Numbered from the stretch's first letter, positions 35,100 through 45,159 are shown. The stretch: 64,000 bases of DNA from Janthinobacterium lividum (GCF_011601275.1 NZ_JAAOLY010000013.1:62001-126000); one strand, 5' to 3'. The notes: generated by a model from the sequence alone, not told the origin. Numbers and translations are program-made.

Positions 35100-35770
35100 G
35101 CGTGCTCGCTCAGCCATTGATGCAGGTCGGCCACCGTGGCGGCCGAATACAGGGGATTGCAAGCTTGCAGCTGCGCCACCGGATGCGCTCCATACTCTAC
35201 GGCAATACCGGCCGCGCCCGCATTGCTTGCCATCAATAAATCATGGCTGGTGTCGCCGATCATCACGGTACGGCGCATATCTTGCCCCAATTCGCGCGTC
35301 AGCTCCTGCAGCATGGCCGGATGGGGCTTGGAAAACGTTTCGTCGGCGCAGCGCGTCGCATCGAACAGGGACAGCAGCTTGACGGCATTCAGCGAACGGT
35401 TCAGGCCGACACGGCTCTTGCCCGTGGCCACCGCCAGGAAATACGCCTGCTGCGACAGTTCCTGCAGCATCTCGTGTACGCCGGGAAACAAGGTCAGCTC
35501 ATGGTCGCGCGACAGGTAGTGATAGCGGTAGCGCTCGGCCATGCGCGCATGGAATTTCGGCTCCACGTCGGGCATCACCAGCTGCATGGCTTCCTGCAAG
35601 CCCAGGCCGATCACATGCGAGGCCAGCAACTCGGTGGGAATGGGCAAGCCGAGGTCTTTGGCCGATGCCTGGATGCACTTGACGATGGTCGAAGTACTGT
35701 CTATCAAGGTACCGTCCCAATCGAAGACGATCAGATCAAATTGCTTTCTTGCCATGTTTCCCGACGACAT
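35096..35770 (-). CDS. HAD-family phosphatase (phosphoglycolate phosphatase-like)
   Basis: A 224-residue haloacid dehalogenase-type hydrolase. Motif I is VFDWDGTLIDS (nucleophile Asp), motif II is VATGKSR, and motifs III/IV are the SKPHPAML Lys and MIGDTSHDLLMA. The cap domain is the small helical type of the Gph group. It could act on phosphoglycolate or nucleotides; substrate is not readable. The ATG at 35770 has AAGGAG 9 bases upstream; an inner ATG at 35755 is possible. Confidence 0.88.
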   Translation of the reverse strand: MSSGNMARKQFDLIVFDWDGTLIDSTSTIVKCIQASAKDLGLPIPTELLASHVIGLGLQEAMQLVMPDVEPKFHARMAERYRYHYLSRDHELTLFPGVHEMLQELSQQAYFLAVATGKSRVGLNRSLNAVKLLSLFDATRCADETFSKPHPAMLQELTRELGQDMRRTVMIGDTSHDLLMASNAGAAGIAVEYGAHPVAQLQACNPLYSAATVADLHQWLSEHA

Positions 35771-35845
35771 AGCCGCCGGCTCCTTGAGAATGAATGATGG
35801 CGACTGACTACCTTATGAGTAGTGTCGCGCGCACGCAATGGTTAC

Positions 35846-36841
35846 TTATCGTGCGGCAACGGCCAATGGTTTGCCCAAGCTTACCAAGAAACGCTCGCAT
35901 TCGGCAGCCAGCGGCGCATTCAGGGTCATCGTCTTGCCCGTTTCCGGATGCGTAAACGTGATCTGGTGCGCGTGCAGGAACATGCGCTTCAGGGCGCCGC
36001 GCGTGCTGTCGGCTTTCAACAGAGCACGGTTGAGAGCAAAGTCGCCATATTTATCGTCGCCGGCGATGGGGAAACCGGACGAAGACAGGTGCACGCGGAT
36101 CTGGTGCGTGCGTCCCGTCTTCAATTCCGCTTCCAGCAAGGCGAAGTTGTGATATTTATGCAACAGTGAAAACACCGTGTGCGACGCCAGGCCATCGGCC
36201 TGCACGGCCACCCTGCGCTCGCCTTCGGCCGTCGTATATTTGTGCAGTGGCAACTTGATATGCTGACGCGCATTCTTCCAGTCGCCAGCCACCAGCACCA
36301 GGTAGCGCTTGTCCGTGACGCCGTCGCGCATCTGCTCGTGCAAATTCGTCAACGCCGTGCGTTTCTTTGCCAGCAACAGCAGGCCGGACGTGTCGCGGTC
36401 CAGGCGGTGCACCAGTTCCAGGAACTTGGCGTCGGGGCGCGAGGCGCGCAATTGCTCGATCACGCCAAACGACACGCCCGAGCCGCCATGCACGGCCACG
36501 CCGGCCGGCTTGTCGATGACGAGCAGCTGCGCATCTTCGAAGATGATCTTGAATTCGGCGGCCGGCGCGCCCGTGGGGGCCTTTTCGGCCACGCGCACGG
36601 GTGGAATGCGCACCACGTCGCCGGCGGCGAGACGGTACAACTGGTCGATACGGCCTTTATTAACCCGCACTTCTCCCGATCGCAAGATCCGGTAGATGTG
36701 GCTTTTAGGCACTCCCTTGCACACTCTTAATAAGTAGTTGTCGATGCGCTGGCCTGCTTCTTCCTCGGCGATCGTTACGAATTGGGCTTGCGGCTGAACC
36801 GGGGGTGTTGAAGGGGGAACAACATCATTTTGACTCTTCAT
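35846..36841 (-). CDS. rluC: 23S rRNA pseudouridine synthase, RluC type
   Basis: A 331-residue RluC/RluD-family enzyme. An S4 domain (about 26-90; RIDNYLLRVCKGVPKSHIYRILRSGEVRVN) precedes the catalytic domain with HRLDRDTSGLLLLAKK and TGRTHQIRVH. RluC modifies U955, U2504 and U2580 of 23S rRNA. It is divergent from rne, the arrangement found in E. coli, which strongly supports the RluC call. Confidence 0.93.
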   Translation of the reverse strand: MKSQNDVVPPSTPPVQPQAQFVTIAEEEAGQRIDNYLLRVCKGVPKSHIYRILRSGEVRVNKGRIDQLYRLAAGDVVRIPPVRVAEKAPTGAPAAEFKIIFEDAQLLVIDKPAGVAVHGGSGVSFGVIEQLRASRPDAKFLELVHRLDRDTSGLLLLAKKRTALTNLHEQMRDGVTDKRYLVLVAGDWKNARQHIKLPLHKYTTAEGERRVAVQADGLASHTVFSLLHKYHNFALLEAELKTGRTHQIRVHLSSSGFPIAGDDKYGDFALNRALLKADSTRGALKRMFLHAHQITFTHPETGKTMTLNAPLAAECERFLVSLGKPLAVAAR

Positions 36842-37537
36842 TTACTATGTCTTCCCAGAAATCTCTCTAAGTCCTTCATTTTGAATATATAATTGTTTTT
36901 GCTGCGGCCCTGGCTGCTGCGAGTGTAAGAATAAAAGCACATTTTACACAGGGGCGTCTCCACCGGCCTCGCCAAATTGCAAATTCGGTGGAAAAAAATG
37001 TATATGCACCATCCCTGCGCGAATCAAGGTTGCACCGTAGTTGTAATCGGATAACGCGTGGAGATGCTGAAGTGAGTGTGGGATTATAAGGATAAGTACC
37101 CGTTAGCGCGACTTATCGAGTCGGGCTCGCGGGTTGATGAAGTTGATAACGCTTGCCGTTTTCGCCAAACCCCGTATGTGGCCAAATACTGAGGGTTGTC
37201 GATGATAGGCTGAGGCCAAGCCTCGCCATCGCGATCCCTGTAATGAGCCGGCTAACGATTTTGGCTCTGAATTTGCTGACCACTTGCATTCTCTGTCCCC
37301 GATGCAGTTCATTCTCATCCGGGCTGTTTCAGATGAGTTGCAAGTGTCCTGTGCACTCGGCATGACGATCGACCTCACCGCGCCTGTTGCGGCCGTAACG
37401 TATACCTCGTACGCGTTGTTGCTCCGCACGCCTGGGCATTTCCCCCGCCAGCACTCCCGTTCTCGCATATATCCCTGTACTTCGCCGCTTCCCCGGAAGC
37501 GGCTTTGAGATGGCCTACGGGTCGCGGAGTTATAAAA
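36842..37537 (+). promoter_or_regulatory. Long rne leader / rluC-rne divergent promoter region
   Basis: Nearly 700 bases separate rluC from rne. The first 130 bases are AT-rich and probably contain both promoters. An imperfect stem CCACCG...CGGTGG followed by seven As lies at 36960-36992. The rest probably forms a long structured 5' untranslated region. RNase E is known in enterobacteria to control its own mRNA through such a leader, and the length here is compatible with this, but no homologous hairpin was identified. Confidence 0.5.
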
Positions 37538-40500
37538 ATGAAACGCATGTTGTTTAATGCCACGCAGCAAGAAGAACTGCGCGTAGCGATTGTCGACGGA
37601 CAAAAACTGATCGACATCGATATCGAGACAGCCGGGCGCGAACAGCGCAAATCCAACATCTACAAGGGCGTGATCACGCGCATCGAGCCATCGCTCGAAG
37701 CGTGCTTCGTCAGCTATGGCGAAGACCGCCACGGCTTCCTGCCTTTCAAGGAAGTTGCCCGCACGTATTTCCGCGAAGGCGTCGACGTGCGTAACGCTTC
37801 CGTCAAGGAAGCGCTGCGCGAAGGCCAGGAAATCATGGTCCAGGTTGAAAAGGAAGAGCGCGGCAACAAGGGCGCCGCCCTGACCTCGTTTGTTTCTTTG
37901 GCCGGCCGTTACCTGGTATTGATGCCGAACAACCCGCGTGGCGGTGGCGTATCGCGCCGCGTGGAAGGTGAAGAGCGCCAGGAATTGCGCGAAACCATGG
38001 ATAAACTGGACTTGCCAGCTGGCATGTCCGTGATTGCCCGCACGGCAGGCATCGGCCGCAACGTCGATGAACTGCAATGGGACTTGAATTACCTGATGCA
38101 ACTGTGGCGCGCCATCGAAGGCGCCGGCAAGTCGGCCAACGGCGCTTTCCTGATCTACCAGGAATCGTCGCTCGTCATCCGCGCCATCCGCGACTACTTC
38201 CAGCCCGACATCGGCGAGATCCTGATCGACACCGACGAGATCTACGACCAGGCGCACCAGTTCATGAGCCACGTGATGCCCGACATGGTGCACCGCGTAA
38301 AACGCTACAGTGACGACGTGCCGCTGTTCTCGCGCTTCCAGATCGAACACCAGATCGAAACGGCGTACAGCCGCACCGTGCCGCTGCCATCGGGCGGCGC
38401 CATCGTGATCGACCATACCGAAGCGCTGGTCTCCGTCGACGTCAACTCGGCCCGCGCCACGCGCGGCTCGGACATCGAGACGACAGCCTTCAACACCAAC
38501 TGCGAAGCGGCCGAAGAAGTGGCGCGCCAGCTGCGCTTGCGCGACTTGGGCGGCTTGATCGTCATCGACTTCATCGACATGGAAGTGGCGAAGAACCAGC
38601 GCGAAGTGGAACAGCGCCTGAAAGACGCGCTGCACCATGACCGTGCCCGCGTACAAATGGGCAAGATTTCGCGCTTCGGCCTGATGGAACTGTCGCGCCA
38701 GCGCCTGCGCCCTTCGCTGTCCGAAGGTTCGCACGTGACGTGCCCGCGCTGCTCCGGCACCGGCCACATCCGCGATACGGAATCGTCCGCCCTGCAGGTG
38801 CTGCGCATCATCCAGGAAGAGGCGATGAAGGAAAACTCGGCCACCATCCACGTGCAAGTGCCCGTGGACGTGGGCGCCTTCCTGCTCAACGAAAAGCGCG
38901 GCGAAGTACTGAAGATCGAGAACCGCCACCGCATCGCCGTGATCCTGATCCCGAACAAGCATCTGGAAACGCCGCACTACAAGCTGGAACGCATCAAGCA
39001 CGACGATCCGCGTCTGGAAGATAGCCAGGCCAGCTACAACCTGGCTGAAAGCGCTGAAACCGACATGGCTTACAGCAAGCGCCAGAAGGAAGAAGCCAAG
39101 CCGCGCCAGGAAGCCGTCGTCAAGACGATCACCCCTGACCAGCCTGCACCGCTGGTCGAGCGCAAGCCCGTCGAAGCGAAACCGGCTCCAGTGGCCGCGC
39201 CTGCCGCACCACAGGGCCTGATCGCCAAGATCATCAGCTTCTTCACCGGCGCTCCGGCACCGGTGGCGCCAGCACCTGCCCCTGTCGCCCCAGCCAAGCC
39301 GGCCGGCGCCGACCGTGGCGACCGCAACAGCCGTGGCCCGCGTGGCCGTGGCCGCAACGGCAAGCCAGGCCGCGAAGAACGCGAACCGGGCCAGGGCCGT
39401 CCAGCCCAGGACGATGCAGCGAAAGAAGCGGAAGCACTGGAAAAAGCGGCCCGTCCGCCACGTCCACCGCGTCCGCCACGCGAACCGCGTGAAGCGCGCG
39501 AGAACGGCGATACGGCAGCAGCACCACGCGAACGCGGTGAACGCCCTGAACGCGCCGAGCGTCCGGAGCGCGCGGAACGTCCAGAGCGCGCCGAACGTCC
39601 GCCACGCCAGCCACGCGAAGGCCGCGAACCACGCGCCGACAAGGCTGTTGTTGCTGAAGTGAAAGCTGAAGAGCTGGCACTGGTTGGCGCCACCGCCAGC
39701 GCAGTCAACGTCGTCGTGCCGTCAAACGGCCCTGAATCCGACGCCGCACCGGCAAACCTGCTGAAAGCGCCGGCAAATGCCGGCCCTGAAGGCGAAGAGA
39801 CGGAAAACGACGTGGAAGGCGAAGAACCGCGCCGCCGCCGTCGTCGTGGCGGCCGCAACCGCAACCGCCGCGACCGCGAAACGGGCGAGCTGATCGAATC
39901 GGCAAACGGTGACAACGAAGGCCAGGACGCGCCGGTAATCAGCTTTACGGTCGCTCCGGCGCCGGAAGCTGCAACGGATGCGGCTCCAGTCGCCGTCGTG
40001 GCTGCCGCCGCTGTCGTCGCCGTCGCCGCGCCAGTGGAAGCTGCTGCCGAAGCTACCCCAGCCGTCGTGGCTGAAGTCGTGGAAGTGGTGGAAGTAGCCA
40101 AGGTTGAGGAAGCTGCACCAGCGGCTGAAGTGATCGTGCCACCAGCCCCTGTCGAAGCCGTCGTTGCTGCGGCGCAAGCTGAACCAGCCGCTGCCGAACC
40201 GGCACCAGCTGCCGAGTACAGCTTTGCCGAGAAAGCGGAAGCTGCGCCTGCGCCTGCTCCAGCGGAAGTCATCGTCGAAGCGGCGCCAGTCGTGGAAGCG
40301 GTTGCTGTCGTGGAAACCGTGGCCGTGGCTGAAGAAGCGCCAGCAGCAGCGCCAGTCATCGAAGCGGCGCCTGCCGTGGTGGAAGCTGCCCCGGTGGTTG
40401 CCGAAATGGCTCCTGCACCTGCCGCTGCCCCGGCACCGGCACCTGTCGTTGCTCCTGCTCCGGCGCCAGCCCCTGTGGCAGCGCCGCTGGACTTGAGCGC

Positions 40501-40672
40501 GGTGCTCGGCTCGGCCGGCCTGACCCTGGCTGCCACCGATCCGGAAAAGCTGCGCCTGGCGCAGGAAGCGGCCGCCAAAGCAGTCGCTCCGGTACGCAAG
40601 CCGCGCGAACGCAAGCCATTGCCGCCGCAATCGGATGAGCCGTTGATCCAGGTCAACACGCAACGTCCATAA
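37538..40672 (+). CDS. rne: Ribonuclease E
   Basis: A 1044-residue RNase E, the endonuclease at the core of mRNA decay and rRNA/tRNA processing. The catalytic half (about 1-510) contains an S1 domain (about 39-119), DNase I-like catalytic residues in ALVSVDVNSARATRG and GGLIVIDFIDM, and the zinc-link CPRCSGTGH. The C-terminal half is disordered: Arg/Pro/Glu repeats (ERPERA units, bases 39541-39610), an Arg patch (RRRRRRGGRNRNRRDRE) and a long Ala/Pro/Val/Glu tract (39950-40495). The ATG at 37538 has GGAG upstream. A strong terminator follows. Confidence 0.98.
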   Translation: MKRMLFNATQQEELRVAIVDGQKLIDIDIETAGREQRKSNIYKGVITRIEPSLEACFVSYGEDRHGFLPFKEVARTYFREGVDVRNASVKEALREGQEIMVQVEKEERGNKGAALTSFVSLAGRYLVLMPNNPRGGGVSRRVEGEERQELRETMDKLDLPAGMSVIARTAGIGRNVDELQWDLNYLMQLWRAIEGAGKSANGAFLIYQESSLVIRAIRDYFQPDIGEILIDTDEIYDQAHQFMSHVMPDMVHRVKRYSDDVPLFSRFQIEHQIETAYSRTVPLPSGGAIVIDHTEALVSVDVNSARATRGSDIETTAFNTNCEAAEEVARQLRLRDLGGLIVIDFIDMEVAKNQREVEQRLKDALHHDRARVQMGKISRFGLMELSRQRLRPSLSEGSHVTCPRCSGTGHIRDTESSALQVLRIIQEEAMKENSATIHVQVPVDVGAFLLNEKRGEVLKIENRHRIAVILIPNKHLETPHYKLERIKHDDPRLEDSQASYNLAESAETDMAYSKRQKEEAKPRQEAVVKTITPDQPAPLVERKPVEAKPAPVAAPAAPQGLIAKIISFFTGAPAPVAPAPAPVAPAKPAGADRGDRNSRGPRGRGRNGKPGREEREPGQGRPAQDDAAKEAEALEKAARPPRPPRPPREPREARENGDTAAAPRERGERPERAERPERAERPERAERPPRQPREGREPRADKAVVAEVKAEELALVGATASAVNVVVPSNGPESDAAPANLLKAPANAGPEGEETENDVEGEEPRRRRRRGGRNRNRRDRETGELIESANGDNEGQDAPVISFTVAPAPEAATDAAPVAVVAAAAVVAVAAPVEAAAEATPAVVAEVVEVVEVAKVEEAAPAAEVIVPPAPVEAVVAAAQAEPAAAEPAPAAEYSFAEKAEAAPAPAPAEVIVEAAPVVEAVAVVETVAVAEEAPAAAPVIEAAPAVVEAAPVVAEMAPAPAAAPAPAPVVAPAPAPAPVAAPLDLSAVLGSAGLTLAATDPEKLRLAQEAAAKAVAPVRKPRERKPLPPQSDEPLIQVNTQRP

Positions 40673-40703
40673 GCGCGCCGGGTTCGCCCAGCCGCCAATG
40701 ATG

Positions 40704-40732
40704 AAAGGGGAAGCTCAGGCTTCCCCTTTTTT
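40704..40732 (+). terminator. Intrinsic terminator of rne
   Basis: AAAGGGGAAGC, a 4-base loop and GCTTCCCCTTTTTT form a textbook stem followed by six Ts, starting about 30 bases after the rne stop. It also shows that the chrA frame extending back to 40698 cannot be the real start. Confidence 0.95.
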
Positions 40733-40763
40733 ATGTCCATTTTTTTGCTGCCATCCACCCGCC

Positions 40764-42101
40764 ATGCACGAGAACGCCAATCTGCCTCCCGCCCCCGTCA
40801 GCCTGCGCAGCGCCTTCTGGTACTGGCTCAAGCTGGGCTGCGTCAGCTTTGGCGGCCCGGCCGGGCAAATCGCCATGATGCATGCGGAACTGGTGGAAAA
40901 GCGGCGCTGGATTTCCGAGCAGCGTTTCCTGCACGCCCTGAACTACTGCATGCTGCTGCCGGGGCCGGAAGCGACCCAACTGGCCATCTACATCGGCTGG
41001 CTGATGCACCGCACGCGCGGCGCGCTGGTGGCGGGCCTGCTGTTTTTGCTGCCCTCGCTGCTGGTGCTGATCGTCCTGTCCTGGCTCTACATGGCGTATG
41101 GCCACGTGGGCGCCATCGCCGGCGTCCTGTACGGTATCAAGCCGGCCGTCGTCGCCATCGTGCTGGCGGCCGCCTGGCGCCTGGGCCGGCGCACCTTGCG
41201 CAGCCCTGCCCTGATCGCCATCGCGGCGGCCGCATTTGTCGCCATCGCCGCGCTACAGCTGCCATTTCCGCTGATCGTGCTCGCCGCCGCGCTGCTCGGC
41301 ATGGCGGGCGGGCGCTGGCTGCCGGGCCACTTCCATGCCAACGGCGCGTCGCACGGCGGCGCGGCCCGCTACGGCGCCGCCCTGATCGATGACGAGACGC
41401 CCACGCCGGACCACGCGCGCTTCCGCTGGCTGCGCCTGCTTGGCACGGCTGCCGTGGGCCTGGCGCTGGCCTTCCTCGCCTGGCTGGGCCTGGCGCTGGC
41501 GGGCGGGGCGGACCAGCCGCTGGCGCAGATGGGCGTGTTCTTCAGCAAGGCGGCCCTGCTGACTTTTGGCGGCGCGTATGCCGTGCTGCCCTACCTGGTG
41601 CAGGGCGCCGCCGACCACTACCACTGGATCACGAGCGCGCAAATGATGGATGGCCTGGCGCTGGGCGAAACGACGCCCGGCCCCCTGATCATGATCGTCG
41701 CCTTCATCGGTTTTGTCGGCGGCTGGAGCCATGCCGTGACGGGCGGGCAGCTGTGGCTGGCGGGCGTGTGCGGCGCGCTCGTCGCCAGCTGGTTTACTTT
41801 TCTGCCCTCGTTCATCTTCATCCTGGCCGGCGCGCCGCTCGTGGAAGCGTCGCGCGGCAATTTGCGCCTGAGTGCGCCGTTGACGGCCATCTCGGCGGCC
41901 GTGGTCGGCGTCATCGCCAGCCTGGCCCTGTTCTTTGGCCGCCACGTCTTCTGGCAAGAAAACCCGCTGCCGCAGTGGGATTGGATAGCGGTCATCATCG
42001 CGCTGGCAGCCGGCGTGGCGCTGATCAAGTTTCAAGTAGGCACCATCAAATTGCTGCTCGCCTGTGCCATCTTCGGCCTCGTGCTATCGTATCTGCCTTG
42101 A
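40764..42101 (+). CDS. chrA: Chromate transporter family protein (ChrA)
   Basis: A 445-residue two-domain CHR transporter. Each half starts with a related motif: LKLGCVSFGGPAGQIAMMHAELVEKRRWI in the first and ALLTFGGAYAVLPYLVQGA in the second, then GLALGETTPGPLIMIVAFIGFVGG. About ten membrane helices are expected. Family members expel chromate and may carry sulfate. No chrB regulator is adjacent. The ATG at 40764 is used because upstream starts lie in the rne terminator. Confidence 0.9.
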   Translation: MHENANLPPAPVSLRSAFWYWLKLGCVSFGGPAGQIAMMHAELVEKRRWISEQRFLHALNYCMLLPGPEATQLAIYIGWLMHRTRGALVAGLLFLLPSLLVLIVLSWLYMAYGHVGAIAGVLYGIKPAVVAIVLAAAWRLGRRTLRSPALIAIAAAAFVAIAALQLPFPLIVLAAALLGMAGGRWLPGHFHANGASHGGAARYGAALIDDETPTPDHARFRWLRLLGTAAVGLALAFLAWLGLALAGGADQPLAQMGVFFSKAALLTFGGAYAVLPYLVQGAADHYHWITSAQMMDGLALGETTPGPLIMIVAFIGFVGGWSHAVTGGQLWLAGVCGALVASWFTFLPSFIFILAGAPLVEASRGNLRLSAPLTAISAAVVGVIASLALFFGRHVFWQENPLPQWDWIAVIIALAAGVALIKFQVGTIKLLLACAIFGLVLSYLP

Positions 42102-42130
42102 CCGATTTTACGTAAGTGGCATTACCTTTC

Positions 42131-43252
42131 ATGGCTGACAAGATTATCTACCTCGCCGAAGCCCGCAATGGGGCACCGGCGATCCCCGCCCGGCTGGAAA
42201 GTCCCACCGGCAACGTGGCCGACAGCCTGGGCCGGCCCCTGCACGACTTGCGCATCTCGATTACCGACCGCTGCAATTTCCGTTGCGTGTACTGCATGCC
42301 GAAAGACGTGTTCGACAAGAACCACGTCTACCTGCCGCACACGGACTTGCTGTCGTTCGAGGAGATCACGCGCGTGGCGCGCCTGTTCGTTGAACACGGC
42401 GTGGAAAAAATCCGCCTGACGGGGGGCGAGCCGCTGCTGCGCAAGAATATCGAAAAGCTCATCGCCATGCTGGCCGAACTGCGCACGCCGTCGGGCCAGC
42501 CGCTGGACCTGACCCTGACCACCAACGGTTCCTTGCTGGCCAGAAAAGCGCAGGCGCTCAAGGATGCGGGCCTGAACCGGGTCACCGTGTCGCTCGACTC
42601 GCTCGACGACACCACCTTCAAGCGCATGAACGACGTCGATTTCGCCGTCGCCGACGTGCTGCACGGCATCGATGCGGCACACGCGGCGGGCTTGGGCCCC
42701 ATCAAGATCAACATGGTCGTCAAGGCCGGCATGAACGAGCAGGAAATCGTGCCCATGGCGCGCCACTTCAAGGATACGCCCTACATCCTGCGCTTCATCG
42801 AATACATGGACGTGGGCGCCTCGAACGGCTGGAACTTGCAGGAAGTCATCCCTTCGGCCGAAGTCGTGCGCCGCATAGCCTCACACATGCCCTTGCTGCC
42901 GATTAACCCGAACTACACGGGCGAGACGGCGGCGCGCTGGCGCTATGCGGATGGCGGCGGCGAAATCGGCCTCATTTCCAGCGTCACGCAAGCATTCTGC
43001 GCCGACTGCAGCCGCGCCCGCCTCTCGACCGAGGGCAAGCTGTACACGTGTCTGTTCGCCAGCAGCGGCCACGACTTGCGCAGCCTGCTGCGCGGCGGCC
43101 GCAGCGATGCGGAAATTTCCTCGGCCGTGGCGCAGCTGTGGCGCGGCCGCGGCGACCGCTATTCGCAATTGCGCACCAGCCAGACGGACTTGACGGGCGG
43201 CGCACTTGAGCACGGTAAAAAGAAAGTGGAAATGTCGTACATCGGCGGCTGA
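42131..43252 (+). CDS. moaA: GTP 3',8-cyclase MoaA (molybdopterin biosynthesis)
   Basis: A 373-residue radical SAM enzyme that converts GTP in the first step of molybdenum cofactor synthesis. The N-terminal cluster motif is CNFRCVYC (about residues 52-59), the C-terminal cluster cysteines are in [21 protein letters not shown], and the protein ends in the required YIGG. The ATG at 42131 is preferred over a GTG at 42116. It is followed by the fused mobA-moeA gene, so the window holds a small Mo-cofactor cluster. Confidence 0.97.
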   Translation: MADKIIYLAEARNGAPAIPARLESPTGNVADSLGRPLHDLRISITDRCNFRCVYCMPKDVFDKNHVYLPHTDLLSFEEITRVARLFVEHGVEKIRLTGGEPLLRKNIEKLIAMLAELRTPSGQPLDLTLTTNGSLLARKAQALKDAGLNRVTVSLDSLDDTTFKRMNDVDFAVADVLHGIDAAHAAGLGPIKINMVVKAGMNEQEIVPMARHFKDTPYILRFIEYMDVGASNGWNLQEVIPSAEVVRRIASHMPLLPINPNYTGETAARWRYADGGGEIGLISSVTQAFCADCSRARLSTEGKLYTCLFASSGHDLRSLLRGGRSDAEISSAVAQLWRGRGDRYSQLRTSQTDLTGGALEHGKKKVEMSYIGG

Positions 43253-43314
43253 ATCCGGGGCGGCGCAGGCCCCGCGCTGCTACCATGGCGCATGCACCAA
43301 TTTTCCTACCTGAC

Positions 43315-45159
43315 ATGATCAACAAACACGACATTACCGGCCTGATCCTGGCCGGCGGCCTCGGCACGCGCATGGGCCAGCGCGACAAGGGCATGCTGCC
43401 CCTGCATGGCCAGCCCCTGGCCCGCCACGTGCTGCAACGCCTGGCGCCGCAAGTGGGCCAGCTGGCCATCAGTGTCCACGCGGATGCCGGCGATTACGCG
43501 CGCTTCGGCCTGCCGGTGTGGCCCGATGCGCTGCCGGGCCAGCTGGGGCCCCTGGCCGGCCTGCACAGCGGCATGCGGCACGCCGGCACGCCGTATCTGC
43601 TCACCGTGCCGTGCGATTCGCCCCTGCTGCCGCCCAATCTGGCAACGCGCCTGGCGGCCGGTTTGATCGACAACGATGCCGATCTGGCCATCGCCGTCAC
43701 CGAGGAAATCGACCCAGCGACGGGCTCGGCCGTGCGCCGCCCGCACCCCGTCTTTTGCCTGGTGAAAACCTCGGCCCTGCCCCAGTTAGACTCTTATCTG
43801 CGCGGCGGCGAGCGCCGCATGCGCACCTGGCATGGTCCATTGAGACTGGCCGAGGTACTGTTCGAGGACGGCGCCGCGTTCGGCAACATCAATACCCCGG
43901 ACGAGCTGGCCGCCCTGCAGGCGCAGGGATTGAGCGTACCGATGGCGCAAGCCATCCTGGCCGACACCGTGCCCGTCGCCGAGATCGAGGAACTGCCCCT
44001 GCCGCAAGCGTTCGAGCGCATCCTGGCGGCCGACATCATCTCGCCCATCAGCGTGCCCGCGCACGACAACTCCGCCATGGATGGCTATGCGCTGCACGGG
44101 GCCGACCTCGGTGGCAGCGTGCCGTTGACCCTGGCCATGGTCGACACCATCCTGGCCGGCCGGCCGGGTACGGTCACCGTGCAGCGCGGGCAATGCGCGC
44201 GCATCATGACGGGCGCCGTCATGCCGGACGGCTGCGACAGCGTGGTGCCGCAGGAACTGGTACAGCAAACCAGCGAGCACAGCATCACCGTCGCGCCGGA
44301 CTGCATCCGCCCTGGCGACAACCGCCGCTTCAAGGGCGAAGACTTGATGCAGGGCCAGCCGGCCCTGCTGCAGGGCAAGCTACTCGGACCGGCCGAACTG
44401 GGACTGCTGGCCTCGCTTGGCATCGCCACGGTGCCCGTGCGCCGACGGCTGCGCGTGGCCTTCTTTTCCACCGGCGACGAATTGCGCTCGATCGGCGAAG
44501 CGCTCGACGCGGGCTGCATCTACGACAGCAACCGCTATACCCTGCTGGGCATGCTGAGCCGTTTGGGCTGCGAAGTGCTCGACATGGGCATCGTCAAGGA
44601 CAATCCGCCAGCACTGGAAGCGGCCTTGCGCGGCGCCTGCGCCAAGGCTGACGTCATCATCACCTCGGGCGGCGTGTCCAGCGGCGCGGCCGATTTTACG
44701 CGCGAGATCCTCGCGCGCCTCGGTGAAGTGGCCTTCTGGCACATCAACATGCGCCCGGGCCGCCCCATGGCCTTCGGCCGGATTGCCAGCGAGGGCGACA
44801 CAGCATTGCTGCTGGGCCTGCCCGGCAATCCCGTGGCCGTGATGGCGGCGTTTTATTTCCTCGCCCGCCCCACCCTGCTGCGCCTGATGGGCGCCGATGC
44901 GGACACGGCCGCCCTGCCCCTGCTGCAGGTGGAGGCGCAAGCGCCTATCCGCAAGAAACGGGGCCGCACGGAATACCAGCGCGGCATCGTCGAACGTGGC
45001 GCGGACGGGCGCCAGCACGTGCGCGTGACGGGCGCGCAAGGTTCGGGCATCCTGCGCTCGATGACGCAAGCCAATTGCATGATCGTGCTGCATGAAGCGC
45101 AAGGCCACGTGGCCGCCGGCGACCTCGTCGACGTCGTGCTGTTCCATGGGCTGATGTAA
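43315..45159 (+). CDS. MobA-MoeA fusion protein (molybdenum cofactor guanylyltransferase / molybdotransferase)
   Basis: A 614-residue single reading frame with two enzymes. Residues about 1-200 are MobA (LILAGGLGTRMGQRDKGMLPL, VPCDSPLL, NINTPDE), which adds GMP to the cofactor. Residues about 206-614 are MoeA (HDNSAMDGYAL, GAVMPDGCDSVVP, FFSTGDELRS, IITSGGVSSGAADF, GLPGNPVAV), which inserts molybdate. The two are normally separate proteins. In-frame TTG 43930 and ATG 43942 near the junction could also start a free MoeA. The first start is uncertain (43285 or 43315). Follows moaA by 62 bases. Confidence 0.9.
   Translation: MINKHDITGLILAGGLGTRMGQRDKGMLPLHGQPLARHVLQRLAPQVGQLAISVHADAGDYARFGLPVWPDALPGQLGPLAGLHSGMRHAGTPYLLTVPCDSPLLPPNLATRLAAGLIDNDADLAIAVTEEIDPATGSAVRRPHPVFCLVKTSALPQLDSYLRGGERRMRTWHGPLRLAEVLFEDGAAFGNINTPDELAALQAQGLSVPMAQAILADTVPVAEIEELPLPQAFERILAADIISPISVPAHDNSAMDGYALHGADLGGSVPLTLAMVDTILAGRPGTVTVQRGQCARIMTGAVMPDGCDSVVPQELVQQTSEHSITVAPDCIRPGDNRRFKGEDLMQGQPALLQGKLLGPAELGLLASLGIATVPVRRRLRVAFFSTGDELRSIGEALDAGCIYDSNRYTLLGMLSRLGCEVLDMGIVKDNPPALEAALRGACAKADVIITSGGVSSGAADFTREILARLGEVAFWHINMRPGRPMAFGRIASEGDTALLLGLPGNPVAVMAAFYFLARPTLLRLMGADADTAALPLLQVEAQAPIRKKRGRTEYQRGIVERGADGRQHVRVTGAQGSGILRSMTQANCMIVLHEAQGHVAAGDLVDVVLFHGLM

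Noticed and set aside
37103..39001. 632-codon open frame on the minus strand opposite rne
   Set aside because: It lies antisense to the conserved catalytic half of RNase E, has no recognisable domain and the composition of a shadow frame in GC-rich DNA.
39070..40758. 562-codon Ser/Ala/Gly-rich open frame opposite the rne tail
   Set aside because: It mirrors the Ala/Pro/Arg low-complexity coding sequence of rne; the repeats explain the lack of stops.
40698..40763. Upstream extension of chrA by 22 residues
   Set aside because: The extension lies within the rne terminator hairpin, so it cannot be the true start.
43254..43275. GGGGC/GCCCC pair after moaA as a terminator
   Set aside because: The stem is short (5 pairs) and no T tract follows; moaA and the fused gene are probably co-transcribed.
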